Below are positions 34,379-43,583 of a stretch of DNA of 64,000 nt, one piece after another. Both the position numbers and the translations under genes were made by a program. Position 1 is the first letter of the stretch. Every line of letters starts with the position of its first letter. The DNA lies in the NCBI GenBank assembly GCA_029959615.1, contig JASCOD010000008.1, positions 124,001-188,000 of the forward strand, in the 5' to 3' direction. The DNA comes from Flavobacteriaceae bacterium PS02338. GTDB taxonomy: Bacteria > Bacteroidota > Bacteroidia > Sphingobacteriales > Sphingobacteriaceae. The notes under the pieces are model-generated. The model was not told the DNA's origin. It made no database searches and saw nothing but the letters and a program-made list of their open reading frames with translations.

Positions 34379-34590
34379 AAGAGTGCAATTTGCTTGTTAA
34401 AGCTTAGAGTTTGCTTCTCCGAAGAGCAAATTGCTTGTCCGAGGTTCTGTTTAGACGCTTCGAGGTTCAATACTGCTTCTTCGACCATCAAATTTTTCCT
34501 CTTTGAGGAGCAAATTGCTTCTTTGATCATCAAATTTTGTTGCTCTGAGGAGCAAATTGCTCGTTAATGCGTCTACTTCGAACCTTTGAG
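34379..34590. repeat. degenerate tandem repeat array, about 21-bp period
   Basis: About ten imperfect units can be lined up, for example GAAGAGCAAATTGCTTGTCC, GAGGAGCAAATTGCTTCTTT and GAGGAGCAAATTGCTCGTTA. A consensus is GAxxAGCAAATTGCTTCTTT, which is nearly palindromic around AATT. Neighbouring units vary in the first half (GACCATC, GATCATC, GAGGTTC). It is not a CRISPR array because no spacers are constant in length and no cas genes are near. Confidence 0.6.
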
Positions 34591-34757
34591 AAGCAAAATG
34601 GTGGTTCTGATAAGGAAGCTTGATGGTTGATGAGGGAAAGTTCTTTGTAAAGAAGTCAAACTCGAGCTTATTTTTCTCATGAACACTTGTTGGATATTGG
34701 AATCACCAAGTTTTATAAGCGGGTTTTTAATCTACATCAAGATGGTTTGGTAAAAAG

Positions 34758-34800
34758 GGATTGCAAATCCTTTAGATAGGGCTTCCAGATTGCAAATCTG
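34758..34800. repeat. two REP-like palindromes built on GATTGCAAATC
   Basis: GGATTGCAAATCC (34758-34770) and CAGATTGCAAATCTG (34786-34800) are each near-perfect palindromes sharing the core GATTGCAAATC, 15 bases apart. They can form hairpins at the 3' end of the DUF922-like gene. Confidence 0.55.
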
Positions 34801-34822
34801 AAACAGCAGATTAATTGAAATA

Positions 34823-35383
34823 TTAATCTGAACTGAATTCTTTTAATTCGTCTAGTTCTTTTGCTATAATAAGTTTCCAGTTTTCATGTTTTTCTAATAT
34901 TGATCCGGAATTAGTGTCCATTTCGTATTGAGCTCGCCTATTAGCAAAATCTGTCATTACATTTGAAGACATATTATCTAATTTTAGTTTGCCCCAAAAT
35001 ATCTTCTTTCGGTTTAGAAATATCTCCTTGCGGAATTTTCTAGTATAGATTTCCGACATGTCAAATAACAGCTGCTGATAATTTATTGATAAAGCAGTAT
35101 TATAGGTCGTATCAATCCATGATGCACTTTTGATGAAATAGTTTCTGACTTTTTTCTTGTAGTCTTTGGGCAAACTTAATGCAAATGATGCTCCACTTAA
35201 ATTATAATCCAAACTGTATTGTCCAAAAGATTTTGAGCCAGTATTAGAAGTTTTTATTTTAAAGTCGCTTTCTTTCAATGCGTAGTTTTTGCTCCATAAA
35301 ATGAAATTGCTGTCTAATGCAGGGGGTTGTGCAAAAGAGCAGTTAACACAAATCATTAAGAGAAGCATATGGGTTATTTTCAT
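34823..35383 (-). CDS. secreted DUF922-like protein lacking the metal-binding motif
   Basis: The 186-residue product starts with a signal peptide (MLLLMICVNCSFAQ). The ILWSKNYALKESDFK opening, and the later NYQQLLFDMSEIYTRKFRKE stretch, follow the layout of DUF922-like secreted proteins, in which the second stretch normally reads HExxHFDIxExxxR. Here the two His and the Glu are lost (NYQQL). If the family is a metalloprotease, this copy is probably inactive. The match is from memory of the pattern. Confidence 0.5.
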   Translation of the reverse strand: MKITHMLLLMICVNCSFAQPPALDSNFILWSKNYALKESDFKIKTSNTGSKSFGQYSLDYNLSGASFALSLPKDYKKKVRNYFIKSASWIDTTYNTALSINYQQLLFDMSEIYTRKFRKEIFLNRKKIFWGKLKLDNMSSNVMTDFANRRAQYEMDTNSGSILEKHENWKLIIAKELDELKEFSSD

Positions 35384-35396
35384 TTGTTAATTTTAT

Positions 35397-36557
35397 CTAT
35401 ATTAGCGATAAAGCCTGTTCCAAATCCTTAATTAAATAATCTGGTTCCTCTAAACCAATGTAAATTCTAATCAGTAAATGTCTGGGATTATTTACATCAA
35501 AATCAGCTTTACTTACACCAACGCAGGCAGGAATAATTAAACTTTCGTAACCACCCCAAGATACCGCCATCAGTATATGCTTTAGGTTGTTGCAAAAAGC
35601 TTCTATCTTTTCTAGTTCTGGAGTTTTAAGTATAATGCTAAACAGACCACCACAGGCTTTCATTTGCTTTTTAGCTAAATCCAATTGCTTGTTGTCACTA
35701 CTAAACGGATGAAGTACCCTTTCAATTTTTGGATGTTGCTCTAGGTATTCGATAACTTTATTGGCATTGGTCGTAATCTTTTCCAAACGAATAGGAAAGG
35801 TGCGCAAACTTCTAAGTAACAACCAAGCATTTTGAGGAGCTACAGATGCACCAATATTCATGTATTCTTTTTCGAAAATCTTCTTGATGAGCGCTTTCTT
35901 TCCGGTAACTACACCCGCAACTACGTCGCTATGTCCTGCTAAATATTTTGTTGCCGATTGTGCTGCCAAGTCAATTCCGTAAGCAATAGGTTGCTGGTAG
36001 AGTGGCGAACAATAGCTGTTATCAATCATAGTAATAATGTTTTTAGCCTGTGCTATTTTAGCTATGGCCTCTAAATCTTGCACTTCAAAACTGAAAGTAT
36101 TCGGGGATTCTAGGTAGATCAGTTTGGTTCTCGGAGTGATAGCTTGTTCAAATGCATTAGTATCGCTGCCATCTACAAAAACGGTGGTAACTCCAAACTT
36201 AGGTAAAAGATCATTGAATAGTTTGATGGTCCAGCTGTAGGGGTTTTCTACGCAGATTACTTCATCGCCCTGCTGTAATAAGGCCAGTACAGGAATAGCT
36301 ATAGCAGCAATTCCACTTGCGAAAATCAATGCATCTTCCGCGCCATCAAGGGCCGCTAACTTTTTTCTTAAGATATCAATGGTTGGGTTAAAGCCACGGG
36401 AATACAAATTGCCTTGATATTCATCTGCCAACGCATTTCTGAAATCATCAACGGTATTGAACTTAAAATTACTCGTTTGGATAATTGGTGGCGCAATAGC
36501 ATTGAAATAATTTTCACGCTCTTCGCCTAGTTCATTAAGAATGTAAGAAATATCCAT
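35397..36557 (-). CDS. trans-sulfuration-type PLP enzyme (cystathionine gamma-synthase / methionine gamma-lyase family)
   Basis: The 386-residue product has the Cys/Met-metabolism fold: YSRGFNPTIDILRKKLAAL, the PLP-phosphate loop near SGIAAIAIP, Asp179 in MIDNSY and the Schiff-base Lys204 in SATKYLAGHSD. It acts on sulfur amino acids or their O-acyl derivatives; the exact reaction cannot be assigned. The adjacent permease gene, on the same strand 57 bases upstream, suggests a joint role in amino-acid uptake and breakdown. Confidence 0.85.
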   Translation of the reverse strand: MDISYILNELGEERENYFNAIAPPIIQTSNFKFNTVDDFRNALADEYQGNLYSRGFNPTIDILRKKLAALDGAEDALIFASGIAAIAIPVLALLQQGDEVICVENPYSWTIKLFNDLLPKFGVTTVFVDGSDTNAFEQAITPRTKLIYLESPNTFSFEVQDLEAIAKIAQAKNIITMIDNSYCSPLYQQPIAYGIDLAAQSATKYLAGHSDVVAGVVTGKKALIKKIFEKEYMNIGASVAPQNAWLLLRSLRTFPIRLEKITTNANKVIEYLEQHPKIERVLHPFSSDNKQLDLAKKQMKACGGLFSIILKTPELEKIEAFCNNLKHILMAVSWGGYESLIIPACVGVSKADFDVNNPRHLLIRIYIGLEEPDYLIKDLEQALSLI

Positions 36558-36559
36558 TT

Positions 36560-36592
36560 AAGTTAAAAGTGTAAAGTCAAAAGTTAAAAGTG
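36560..36592. repeat. direct repeat AAGTTAAAAGTG, two copies 21 bases apart
   Basis: The copies are at 36560-36571 and 36581-36592, between the PLP enzyme and permease genes. This low-complexity type is common between genes in this phylum. Confidence 0.4.
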
Positions 36593-36614
36593 CCTTTCTA
36601 CCGCCTAGTATTTT

Positions 36615-37964
36615 TTAAATTGCTTTTTTCTGGTTAAAAAATCTTTGGATGAAATAAATGACTACAAAACCCAAGAAAATGAAGATTCCGTTTAATGCTG
36701 CTTCCGAATCATCATTATAAATACTAACAGCTACAAATAAATAAGCAGCAATGAAAATGATTGGCATTAGGGGATACAGCTTCATGGTATAAATGGTATT
36801 CTTGTCTAAATGAGCTGTTTTCTTACGGAGATAGAAGATAGTAGCGGCAGAGAAAATCATGCCTGCACCATCCATAAAAATGGTGTAGTTTAAAATCTTA
36901 TCGAAGGTTTGGGCATAAAATAAGGTGATGATGGAAAGAATGGTGAAAATAGTTAAGCTCACTACCATCACATCATTTTTCTTTGTTTTTTTAGTAAATA
37001 CTTTAGGTAAAGCACCTTCTTCTCCCATGGCATACATTGCTCTTGGGTTGCTCAATAGATTCACATTTACATACCCCAATACAGAAAGAAAAATGAGTAC
37101 CGAAAGTATGGTAAAGCCTGTTGGACCAAATATCTGTCCTGCTAAAATAGCCGCAATGCTTTGTGCTGATTTCAATTGTTCGAATCCAATAACTTTAACA
37201 TAAGCGTAGTTGATGGCCATGTACAACGTGATGATAATCCCTAAACCAACTAAGATGGAACGAGGAATAACGGTTTTAGCTTCCTTTGCCTCGCCTCCAA
37301 AATTGATGGTTTGTTGATAGCCTCCAAAACTAAAAGAGACCGCAATTAAACAAATGCCTAGGGCTTTCCCGTAATCGCTCCAAGTAGCGGGTAAACCATC
37401 TGCAGTGCTAAAAACCGATGGGAATTGCTGTGTTTGTCCACCAAAGAAAACAGCGCAGATAAGTGTGACAACCATTATCAATTTAATGATGGTCAAGATA
37501 TTTTGTGTTCTAGAACTGGTTCTTAATCCCATTAGGTTAATGGTATAAAAGATGATAATACTTACCAGTCCAATGAGAATACGATGGTCGTTGGTTTGCA
37601 TTTCTATAGGGAAAAGGGCTTTGTTCAAATACTCTGCACCAATTAAAGAAACTCCAGCTACCGAAGCTGCATTGCTTACCACAATGATACAATTGATTGC
37701 AAAAGCGATAGACGGGTGGTAGCAAACAGAGAAAATCTTATAATATCCACCGGTAACAGGATAACGAGAGCCAATTTCTGCGTAGGTTAAGGCACCACAA
37801 AGCGCAACAAAACCGCCAACTATCCACGCTAAAAAGAACAATTCTGGAATTTGAGCTTTGGCAGCTACATTAACTGGGGTTCTGAAAATTCCCATACCTA
37901 TTACAAGGCTTACTACAATCATCGACAGGTCGAAGAGGGAAAGTTGCTTCTTTTCAGGATTCAT
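36615..37964 (-). CDS. APC-family amino-acid permease
   Basis: The 449-residue product has about 12 membrane helices and the APC start pattern (LSLFDLSMIVVSLVIGMGIF), with the substrate-site GxG-like glycines in helix 1 and the ALTYAEIGSRYPVTGGYY stretch in helices 2-3. It is an inner-membrane transporter, likely an amino-acid/cation symporter or exchanger. It is placed upstream of the PLP enzyme gene on one strand. Confidence 0.9.
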   Translation of the reverse strand: MNPEKKQLSLFDLSMIVVSLVIGMGIFRTPVNVAAKAQIPELFFLAWIVGGFVALCGALTYAEIGSRYPVTGGYYKIFSVCYHPSIAFAINCIIVVSNAASVAGVSLIGAEYLNKALFPIEMQTNDHRILIGLVSIIIFYTINLMGLRTSSRTQNILTIIKLIMVVTLICAVFFGGQTQQFPSVFSTADGLPATWSDYGKALGICLIAVSFSFGGYQQTINFGGEAKEAKTVIPRSILVGLGIIITLYMAINYAYVKVIGFEQLKSAQSIAAILAGQIFGPTGFTILSVLIFLSVLGYVNVNLLSNPRAMYAMGEEGALPKVFTKKTKKNDVMVVSLTIFTILSIITLFYAQTFDKILNYTIFMDGAGMIFSAATIFYLRKKTAHLDKNTIYTMKLYPLMPIIFIAAYLFVAVSIYNDDSEAALNGIFIFLGFVVIYFIQRFFNQKKAI

Positions 37965-38009
37965 TTAAGTTTTTAGTTTGTTTGTGGTTTAGGTTTGTTT
38001 ATGTATCAA

Positions 38010-38087
38010 GTCATTGCGAGGCACGAAGCAACCTTAAAGCAAATTAAGAGTATATCGTCGTGAGATTGCTTCGTGCCTCGCAATGAC
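38010..38087. repeat. long palindromic repeat element, copy 1
   Basis: A perfect 22-bp inverted repeat has arms at 38010-38031 and 38066-38087 (GCGAGGCACGAAGCAA pairing with TTGCTTCGTGCCTCGC, among others) and a 34-base middle containing TTAAAGCA. A related copy at 62583-62645 shares the ACGAAGCAA core and TTAAAGCA. Confidence 0.7.
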
Positions 38088-38269
38088 GATAGAAAATACG
38101 AACACAATTTAACAATAAAAAGCTACCCGGCAATTTCATCGTTAAAAAAATACAGAGTACGCTTTACATTTGTTCAAATGTGGAAATCTACCCTGAAAAA
38201 GCCCCTAAAATTGATTAAATTTGTAAGGCAGATTTATCTCGAATCAGTATCTCAAATAAAAAGAGTATT

Positions 38270-40144
38270 ATGGCAGAACCTATTTACAACGAAGACAGTA
38301 TTAAATCCTTAGATTGGCAGGAACACATCCGTCGCCGTCCGGGTATGTATATTGGTAAGTTAGGTGATGGTTCGGCTCAAGATGACGGGATCTATGTATT
38401 GCTAAAGGAAATCCTAGATAACTCTATCGATGAGTTTATGATGGGTGCTGGTAAGACTATCGATATCAGTTTACATGAACACAAGGTAATTGTACGAGAT
38501 TACGGCCGTGGTATTCCTTTGGGAAAAGTAATCGACTGTGTTTCTAAAATGAACACTGGTGGTAAATACGACAGTAATGCCTTCCAAAAATCAGTAGGGA
38601 TGAATGGGGTAGGTACCAAGGCGGTGAATGCACTTTCAACCATTTTTGTGGTGCAAAGTTACCGAGATGGCAAGACAAAAAAAGTGGAGTTTAGCAAAGG
38701 TCTGGTTACTTTGGAGCATCCAGAGATTGAAACCACACAAAGAAACGGAACTTCCATTACTTTCCATCCAGATGAAACTATTTTTAGAAACTACCATTAC
38801 ATTGCAGATTTCGTAGAAAGTATGATTTGGAACTATGTGTTTTTGAACACAGGTTTAACGATCAATTTCAATAATCAAAAATATTTTTCAGAACGAGGCT
38901 TATTCGATTTACTATCGAGACAGAATAAACCGGAGGAGATCAGGTATCCAATTATCCACCTAAAAGGACATGATATTGAAGTAGCAATGACCCATGGTCA
39001 GCAATATGGTGAGGATTACCACTCTTTTGTGAATGGACAGTATACTACTCAGGGAGGTACACACCAAGCGGCATTTCGTGAGGCAGTTGTGAAAACCATT
39101 AGGGAGTACTATAATAAGGATTACGACGCTTCGGATATTAGAGCCTCTATTATTGCCGCAGTTGCCATAAGAGTACAAGAACCGGTTTTCGAATCTCAAA
39201 CTAAAACCAAATTAGGTTCTGAAAGAGTGGCGCCAGATGGACAAACGGTTCGTACTTTCGTTAATGATTTCTTGAAAAAGGAATTGGATGATTATTTGCA
39301 CAGACATAAAGATGTTGCAGATGCTATTGAGGCTCGAATTAAACAATCTGAACGTGAACGTAAAGATATTGCGGGTATTAAAAAATTAGCGAACGACAGA
39401 GCTAAAAAAGCATCATTACATAATAAAAAGCTTAGAGATTGTAAGGCTCACTTCAATACTAGTCACGAACGAAGGTATGAAACTACCTTGTTTATTACCG
39501 AGGGAGATTCGGCTTCCGGATCTATCACCAAATCTAGGGATGTAGAAACACAAGCGGTATTTAGTTTAAAAGGTAAACCACTAAACTGCTACGAATTGAC
39601 CAAGAAAGTGGTTTATGAAAACGAAGAATTTAATCTTCTACAACATGCTTTAAATATTGAGGATGGTTTGGAAGGCTTGCACTATAACAATATCGTAATC
39701 GCTACCGATGCTGATGTGGATGGTATGCACATTCGTTTGCTGATGATGACTTTCTTTTTGCAGTTTTTTCCAGATTTGGTAAAAGCAGGTCATGTTTATA
39801 TTCTACAAACGCCACTTTTTAGGGTAAGAAATAAAAAGGAAACGATTTACTGCTATAGTGATGAAGAACGTAGAAATGCAATTTCAAAATTGGGAGGAAA
39901 ACCAGAAATTACCAGGTTTAAAGGTTTGGGAGAAATCTCTCCCGACGAATTTGGTCTGTTTATTGGCAAGGACATTCGTTTAGATCCTGTAATCCTAAAA
40001 GAACAGACTATTAAAAGTTTATTAGAATATTATATGGGTAAGAATACCCCCGATAGGCAACAACATATCATCAAAAATCTACGTATCGAAAAAGATGAGG
40101 TAGATAATGAAGAGACGGAAGCAGAAGACCTCGAAGTTGCTTAA
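38270..40144 (+). CDS. parE: DNA topoisomerase IV subunit B
   Basis: The 624-residue product is a type IIA B subunit: the GHKL ATPase pocket is seen in EILDNSIDEF, DYGRGIP and VGMNGVGTKAVNA, and the TOPRIM part in EGDSASGSI and DADVDGMHI. The shortness (about 620 rather than 650 residues) and the lack of a long GyrB insert favour ParE over GyrB. It separates daughter chromosomes together with ParC, whose gene is not in the window next to it. Confidence 0.9.
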   Translation: MAEPIYNEDSIKSLDWQEHIRRRPGMYIGKLGDGSAQDDGIYVLLKEILDNSIDEFMMGAGKTIDISLHEHKVIVRDYGRGIPLGKVIDCVSKMNTGGKYDSNAFQKSVGMNGVGTKAVNALSTIFVVQSYRDGKTKKVEFSKGLVTLEHPEIETTQRNGTSITFHPDETIFRNYHYIADFVESMIWNYVFLNTGLTINFNNQKYFSERGLFDLLSRQNKPEEIRYPIIHLKGHDIEVAMTHGQQYGEDYHSFVNGQYTTQGGTHQAAFREAVVKTIREYYNKDYDASDIRASIIAAVAIRVQEPVFESQTKTKLGSERVAPDGQTVRTFVNDFLKKELDDYLHRHKDVADAIEARIKQSERERKDIAGIKKLANDRAKKASLHNKKLRDCKAHFNTSHERRYETTLFITEGDSASGSITKSRDVETQAVFSLKGKPLNCYELTKKVVYENEEFNLLQHALNIEDGLEGLHYNNIVIATDADVDGMHIRLLMMTFFLQFFPDLVKAGHVYILQTPLFRVRNKKETIYCYSDEERRNAISKLGGKPEITRFKGLGEISPDEFGLFIGKDIRLDPVILKEQTIKSLLEYYMGKNTPDRQQHIIKNLRIEKDEVDNEETEAEDLEVA

Positions 40145-40286
40145 ATCTTTAAGTTGTAGACTGTCAGCTTATTAATTGTTTTTTTTCTTAAACTTGATAT
40201 TCGTATGTGTTGAAATTCAAGTTTTTACTTAACCGGGGGTATAGTTTTTGTGAACTATTTGCACTCGTAAAGATTTAGTTTAACGC

Positions 40287-42416
40287 ATGATCGTAAATAC
40301 CAAGAAGAGTTCTGCACGTTATGGACTTGTAGTAATTCTTATTTTAGCTCTTTTTATCTCAGCCATCTTTTTTTATACCCGAAACAATCGCATTAATAAA
40401 CTTTCTAGTAATGTAAGTGAGTTAAAATTGGTTGAAAGCGATTATTCTTTGCTTGATACCTGTGTGCTTATGCTTTACAAAGCTGACAATAATAGCCGTT
40501 TATTCGAAGCCACAGGGAATAACATCTATATGAAGCAATTTTCTAAAGAAATTGCTAGGGTTTCTGGGATACTTGATAGCCTTAAAATAAAAGATGATGC
40601 TAAGCATTATTCTCAAAATATTAAGGGGCTTGTAGACCAAAAGAAGGCAAAAATGCAGATCTATTTGAAGCTTAAACAACTTACGGATAGTCTTATTTAT
40701 AACAGCTCGGGTATAGATACTGTTAAGGAACGTACTTGGGCAAAAGGAATGGAAATTACCAAAGGTAAGTTTAAAACAATGCTTACCATTGATACAATTA
40801 AACCAAAGCAAGATGTCAAAGAAAAAGGCTTGATAGGTAGGCTTGCAGCTGCATTTTCTAGGCAAAAAAGAAACGTTGACACCAATGCGGTGTTGGTTAA
40901 AAAGGAGATTACTTTAGATACTTCATTCTCTAGCAGGAACTATAATAGGTTACAAATGAGGAATATCAACACCTACTTCCGTAATTTGTATAGTAGGAAT
41001 AAAATGCTGCAAGGTAGTGAAATAGAGATCTTGCGTATCAATTCGAAAATTATACATGAGATTGTTTTTTTACTGCAAACCTTTAAAGAAAAGGAAGCTG
41101 TTTTTGTAGCAGAAACAAAAGGGAATATTCATGAAGATCTAGCTCATACTTTTAAAAGCATCAAAAATATTTATGCTATTATTTTTATTTTACTGTCGCT
41201 TTTGTTAGTGATAATTTTATTTAACTTATGGAAGATCTATCGTAATGAAAATAAATTGATTGACTACGGAGAACGGGTTTCTCAATATGCGCAGTCTAAG
41301 AGTAGATTTTTGGCAAATATGAGCCATGAAATTCGTACACCTCTTAATTCGGTGATAGGCTTCTCAGAACAACTTAGTCAGGATAATTTATCTGCACAGC
41401 AAAAGGAACAGGTAGAAGCCATTAAAATTTCTTCAGAGTTATTGCTCGACTTGGTTAACGATATCCTTGATTTCTCGAAGTACGAAGTCGGGAAAATCAA
41501 CTTTGATAAGGTTTCTTTTGCACCGATTGATGCCATTAACGAAGTATTCAATAGTATCGGAATATTGGCATCTAGAAAAGGATTGTTGTTTGAAAAACAG
41601 GTTTCTTTTGATGCTAAGCTATTGATACAGGGCGATTCGTTAAGGCTTAAGCAGGTGGTTATGAATTTGCTGAGTAACGCCATTAAATTCACTGATAGTG
41701 GTTCGGTAATACTTAAAGCTGATATAATTCTAACCTCTAAAAAGAAAAGTATTTTAAAAGTGCAAGTTATAGATACTGGAGTAGGTATTGAGGATAAAGA
41801 TGCAGCAGTAATTTTTGATGAATTTGCGCAAGTGAATTATTCGACCACCAAAAATACACAGAAGGGAACAGGCTTAGGCTTGGCCATCTGTAAGCGTATC
41901 GTAGAGCTACAAAATGGTAAAATTCAGTTATCAAGTGAGGTGGGTAAAGGTTCTAACTTTACTTTCGAAATTCCTTACGAGCTTTATGATGAGCAGGTTA
42001 GTAAAGTAAAACCTTTGGTAATTACAGACGTAGAACGTTTAGCTGGTAAAAGAATTTTATTAGTTGATGACAATAAAATGAATGTGCTGTTGGCGCAAAC
42101 TGTTGTGAAGAAATATAAAATAGTTACTGATATCGCATACGATGGTTTAGAAGCTCATCAGTTATTTGAAAAGCATACCTACGATTTGGTTTTAACCGAC
42201 GTACAAATGCCTGTGATGGGTGGAGTAGAATTAACCCGTACAATTAGAGCCGATAAGAATAGACTAAAAGCAAATATTCCAATACTGGGTGTTACTGCCA
42301 ATGTGATAGAGGAGGATAGAAATAGATATCTGGCTGCAGGAATGAATGATTTGGTACTGAAACCATATTCAGAGAAAGAATTGATCGACAAAATAGCTAG
42401 TCACATTTCATCTTAA
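40287..42416 (+). CDS. hybrid sensor histidine kinase
   Basis: The 709-residue product has membrane helices at about 13-30 and 295-315 with a 265-residue helical periplasmic sensor between. A dimerisation/phosphoacceptor domain follows with His347 in ANMSHEIRTPLN, then the ATP-binding domain (NLLSNAIKFTDSG, DTGVGIEDKD, GTGLGLAICKR), then a receiver domain with Asp638 in LVLTDVQMP and VLKPYSEKE. No output regulator gene is adjacent. It is separated from parE by 142 bases. Confidence 0.9.
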   Translation: MIVNTKKSSARYGLVVILILALFISAIFFYTRNNRINKLSSNVSELKLVESDYSLLDTCVLMLYKADNNSRLFEATGNNIYMKQFSKEIARVSGILDSLKIKDDAKHYSQNIKGLVDQKKAKMQIYLKLKQLTDSLIYNSSGIDTVKERTWAKGMEITKGKFKTMLTIDTIKPKQDVKEKGLIGRLAAAFSRQKRNVDTNAVLVKKEITLDTSFSSRNYNRLQMRNINTYFRNLYSRNKMLQGSEIEILRINSKIIHEIVFLLQTFKEKEAVFVAETKGNIHEDLAHTFKSIKNIYAIIFILLSLLLVIILFNLWKIYRNENKLIDYGERVSQYAQSKSRFLANMSHEIRTPLNSVIGFSEQLSQDNLSAQQKEQVEAIKISSELLLDLVNDILDFSKYEVGKINFDKVSFAPIDAINEVFNSIGILASRKGLLFEKQVSFDAKLLIQGDSLRLKQVVMNLLSNAIKFTDSGSVILKADIILTSKKKSILKVQVIDTGVGIEDKDAAVIFDEFAQVNYSTTKNTQKGTGLGLAICKRIVELQNGKIQLSSEVGKGSNFTFEIPYELYDEQVSKVKPLVITDVERLAGKRILLVDDNKMNVLLAQTVVKKYKIVTDIAYDGLEAHQLFEKHTYDLVLTDVQMPVMGGVELTRTIRADKNRLKANIPILGVTANVIEEDRNRYLAAGMNDLVLKPYSEKELIDKIASHISS

Positions 42417-42444
42417 TAGTTACTGAAATGTTATCAATAAAAAT

Positions 42445-42480
42445 AAAGGTCGGCAAATTATCTTGCCGACTTTTATTTTT
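42445..42480. terminator. terminator between the convergent kinase and BrkB genes
   Basis: AAAGGTCGGCAA (42445-42456) and TTGCCGACTTTT (42463-42474) pair with one G-T pair. T and A runs on both sides let it act in both directions. Confidence 0.75.
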
Positions 42481-43482
42481 TTATCCTTCAATAGGAGGAG
42501 CTACAGTATCTTCGGGATGTTGAGGAGGTAGTTCTTTTACCTCTTTTTCTACTACAATTGTTTTTAGGTGGACAGCATACTTTGATGGCGTAATGCCAGT
42601 ATCAAACTTCTCCGCATAGGCTTGTGTAAATTCTGCGCCGAAATATAAAATAATAGAAGTGTAGTATATCCAAACCAAGATTACAATAATAGAGCTAGCT
42701 GCTCCGAATGCCGAACCTGGATTGCCTTTTTCGATATAAATGCCAATAGCGTATTTTCCTAAACTGAATAATAACGCTGTAAATAAAGCACCAACTAGGG
42801 CTGGCTTCCATTTTAAATTTACGTCTGGTAATACTTTGAAAATAATGGCAAAAATGGTAGTTACCACTGCCAATGTTAAGGCATTGGTTACAATGAGCAT
42901 TAGCCATTCAGATACTTCTTCTATGCCTACTTTTGAGGCGTAGATATCTAGTTTACTTCCAATGCCCACCACTACACTATTAATTACTAGAGATACCAAT
43001 AAAAGAAAACCTAATGATGCGATTAGTGAGAAAGATAACAAACGATTGGTGATTAGCTTTTTCCAACCTTTTTTAGGGACAGCTTTTACCTTCCAGATCA
43101 AGTTGATGCTGTCTTGTATTTCAATAAAAATAGCAGTAGAACCTATAATTAATGTGCCGATGCCTATGATTAAACCCATTGTACTTTTGCCCGAAAGATT
43201 GGCATTGTTTACAAATGTTCTCAATTGATTTGCCGCTTCTACGCCAATCATTTCACTTATTTCTCCGAATATTTTGGTATTAGGATCCATATTATCACCT
43301 AAAAATATAGAAGCTGAAGAAATAATAATGATGATGAGCGGCGTTAATGAGAAGATGGTATAATAGGCCAAAGCGGCGCTTAATTTCATTACACGGTCTT
43401 CCATAAAACCTTTACCTGCCGCTAAAAATAGGTGATAGGTATGTATAAAAAACGACTTTATCTTGCTAGGTATTTTTTTCAT
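42481..43482 (-). CDS. YihY/BrkB-family inner-membrane protein
   Basis: The 333-residue product has six membrane helices in the YihY/virulence-factor-BrkB layout: LSAALAYYTIFSLTPLIIII near 35-55, GTLIIGSTAIFIEIQDSIN, and SIIVILVWIYYTSIILYFGA with the EFTQAYAEKF ending. The C-terminal 40 residues are soluble and proline-rich. Function in this phylum is unknown; a former ribonuclease BN label is incorrect for the family. Confidence 0.88.
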   Translation of the reverse strand: MKKIPSKIKSFFIHTYHLFLAAGKGFMEDRVMKLSAALAYYTIFSLTPLIIIIISSASIFLGDNMDPNTKIFGEISEMIGVEAANQLRTFVNNANLSGKSTMGLIIGIGTLIIGSTAIFIEIQDSINLIWKVKAVPKKGWKKLITNRLLSFSLIASLGFLLLVSLVINSVVVGIGSKLDIYASKVGIEEVSEWLMLIVTNALTLAVVTTIFAIIFKVLPDVNLKWKPALVGALFTALLFSLGKYAIGIYIEKGNPGSAFGAASSIIVILVWIYYTSIILYFGAEFTQAYAEKFDTGITPSKYAVHLKTIVVEKEVKELPPQHPEDTVAPPIEG

Positions 43483-43583
43483 GTTTAGTATGTCTTATAG
43501 TTGATAGCCTATGGTCAACAGATTAATTGTGATAGTTAATACAACTCAGCAATGATGCTATCATCCATCAACTATCGACCAAA

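Larger units (their letters stand above)
34113..34822. other. 710-base gene-free stretch with repeats
   Basis: The stretch holds no credible gene. A 112-codon open frame at 34229-34567 arises from repeat sequence (FSEEQIA and FEEQIAS recurring) and is not taken as coding. Contents: about ten degenerate units with a 20-22-base period (34379-34590), then two palindromic GATTGCAAATC units (34758-34800) near the DUF922-like gene. Confidence 0.7.

Noticed and set aside
34229..34567. 112-residue open frame with repeated EEQIA stretches
   Set aside because: It is produced by the degenerate repeat array, runs in opposite frames on both strands, and has no sensible start signal.
34379..34590. CRISPR-like array
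   Set aside because: Units are tandem without separate spacers, degenerate in both halves, and no cas gene is near.
38073..38312. 79-codon open frame before parE
   Set aside because: It overlaps the palindromic element and the parE start in another frame and has poor protein character.
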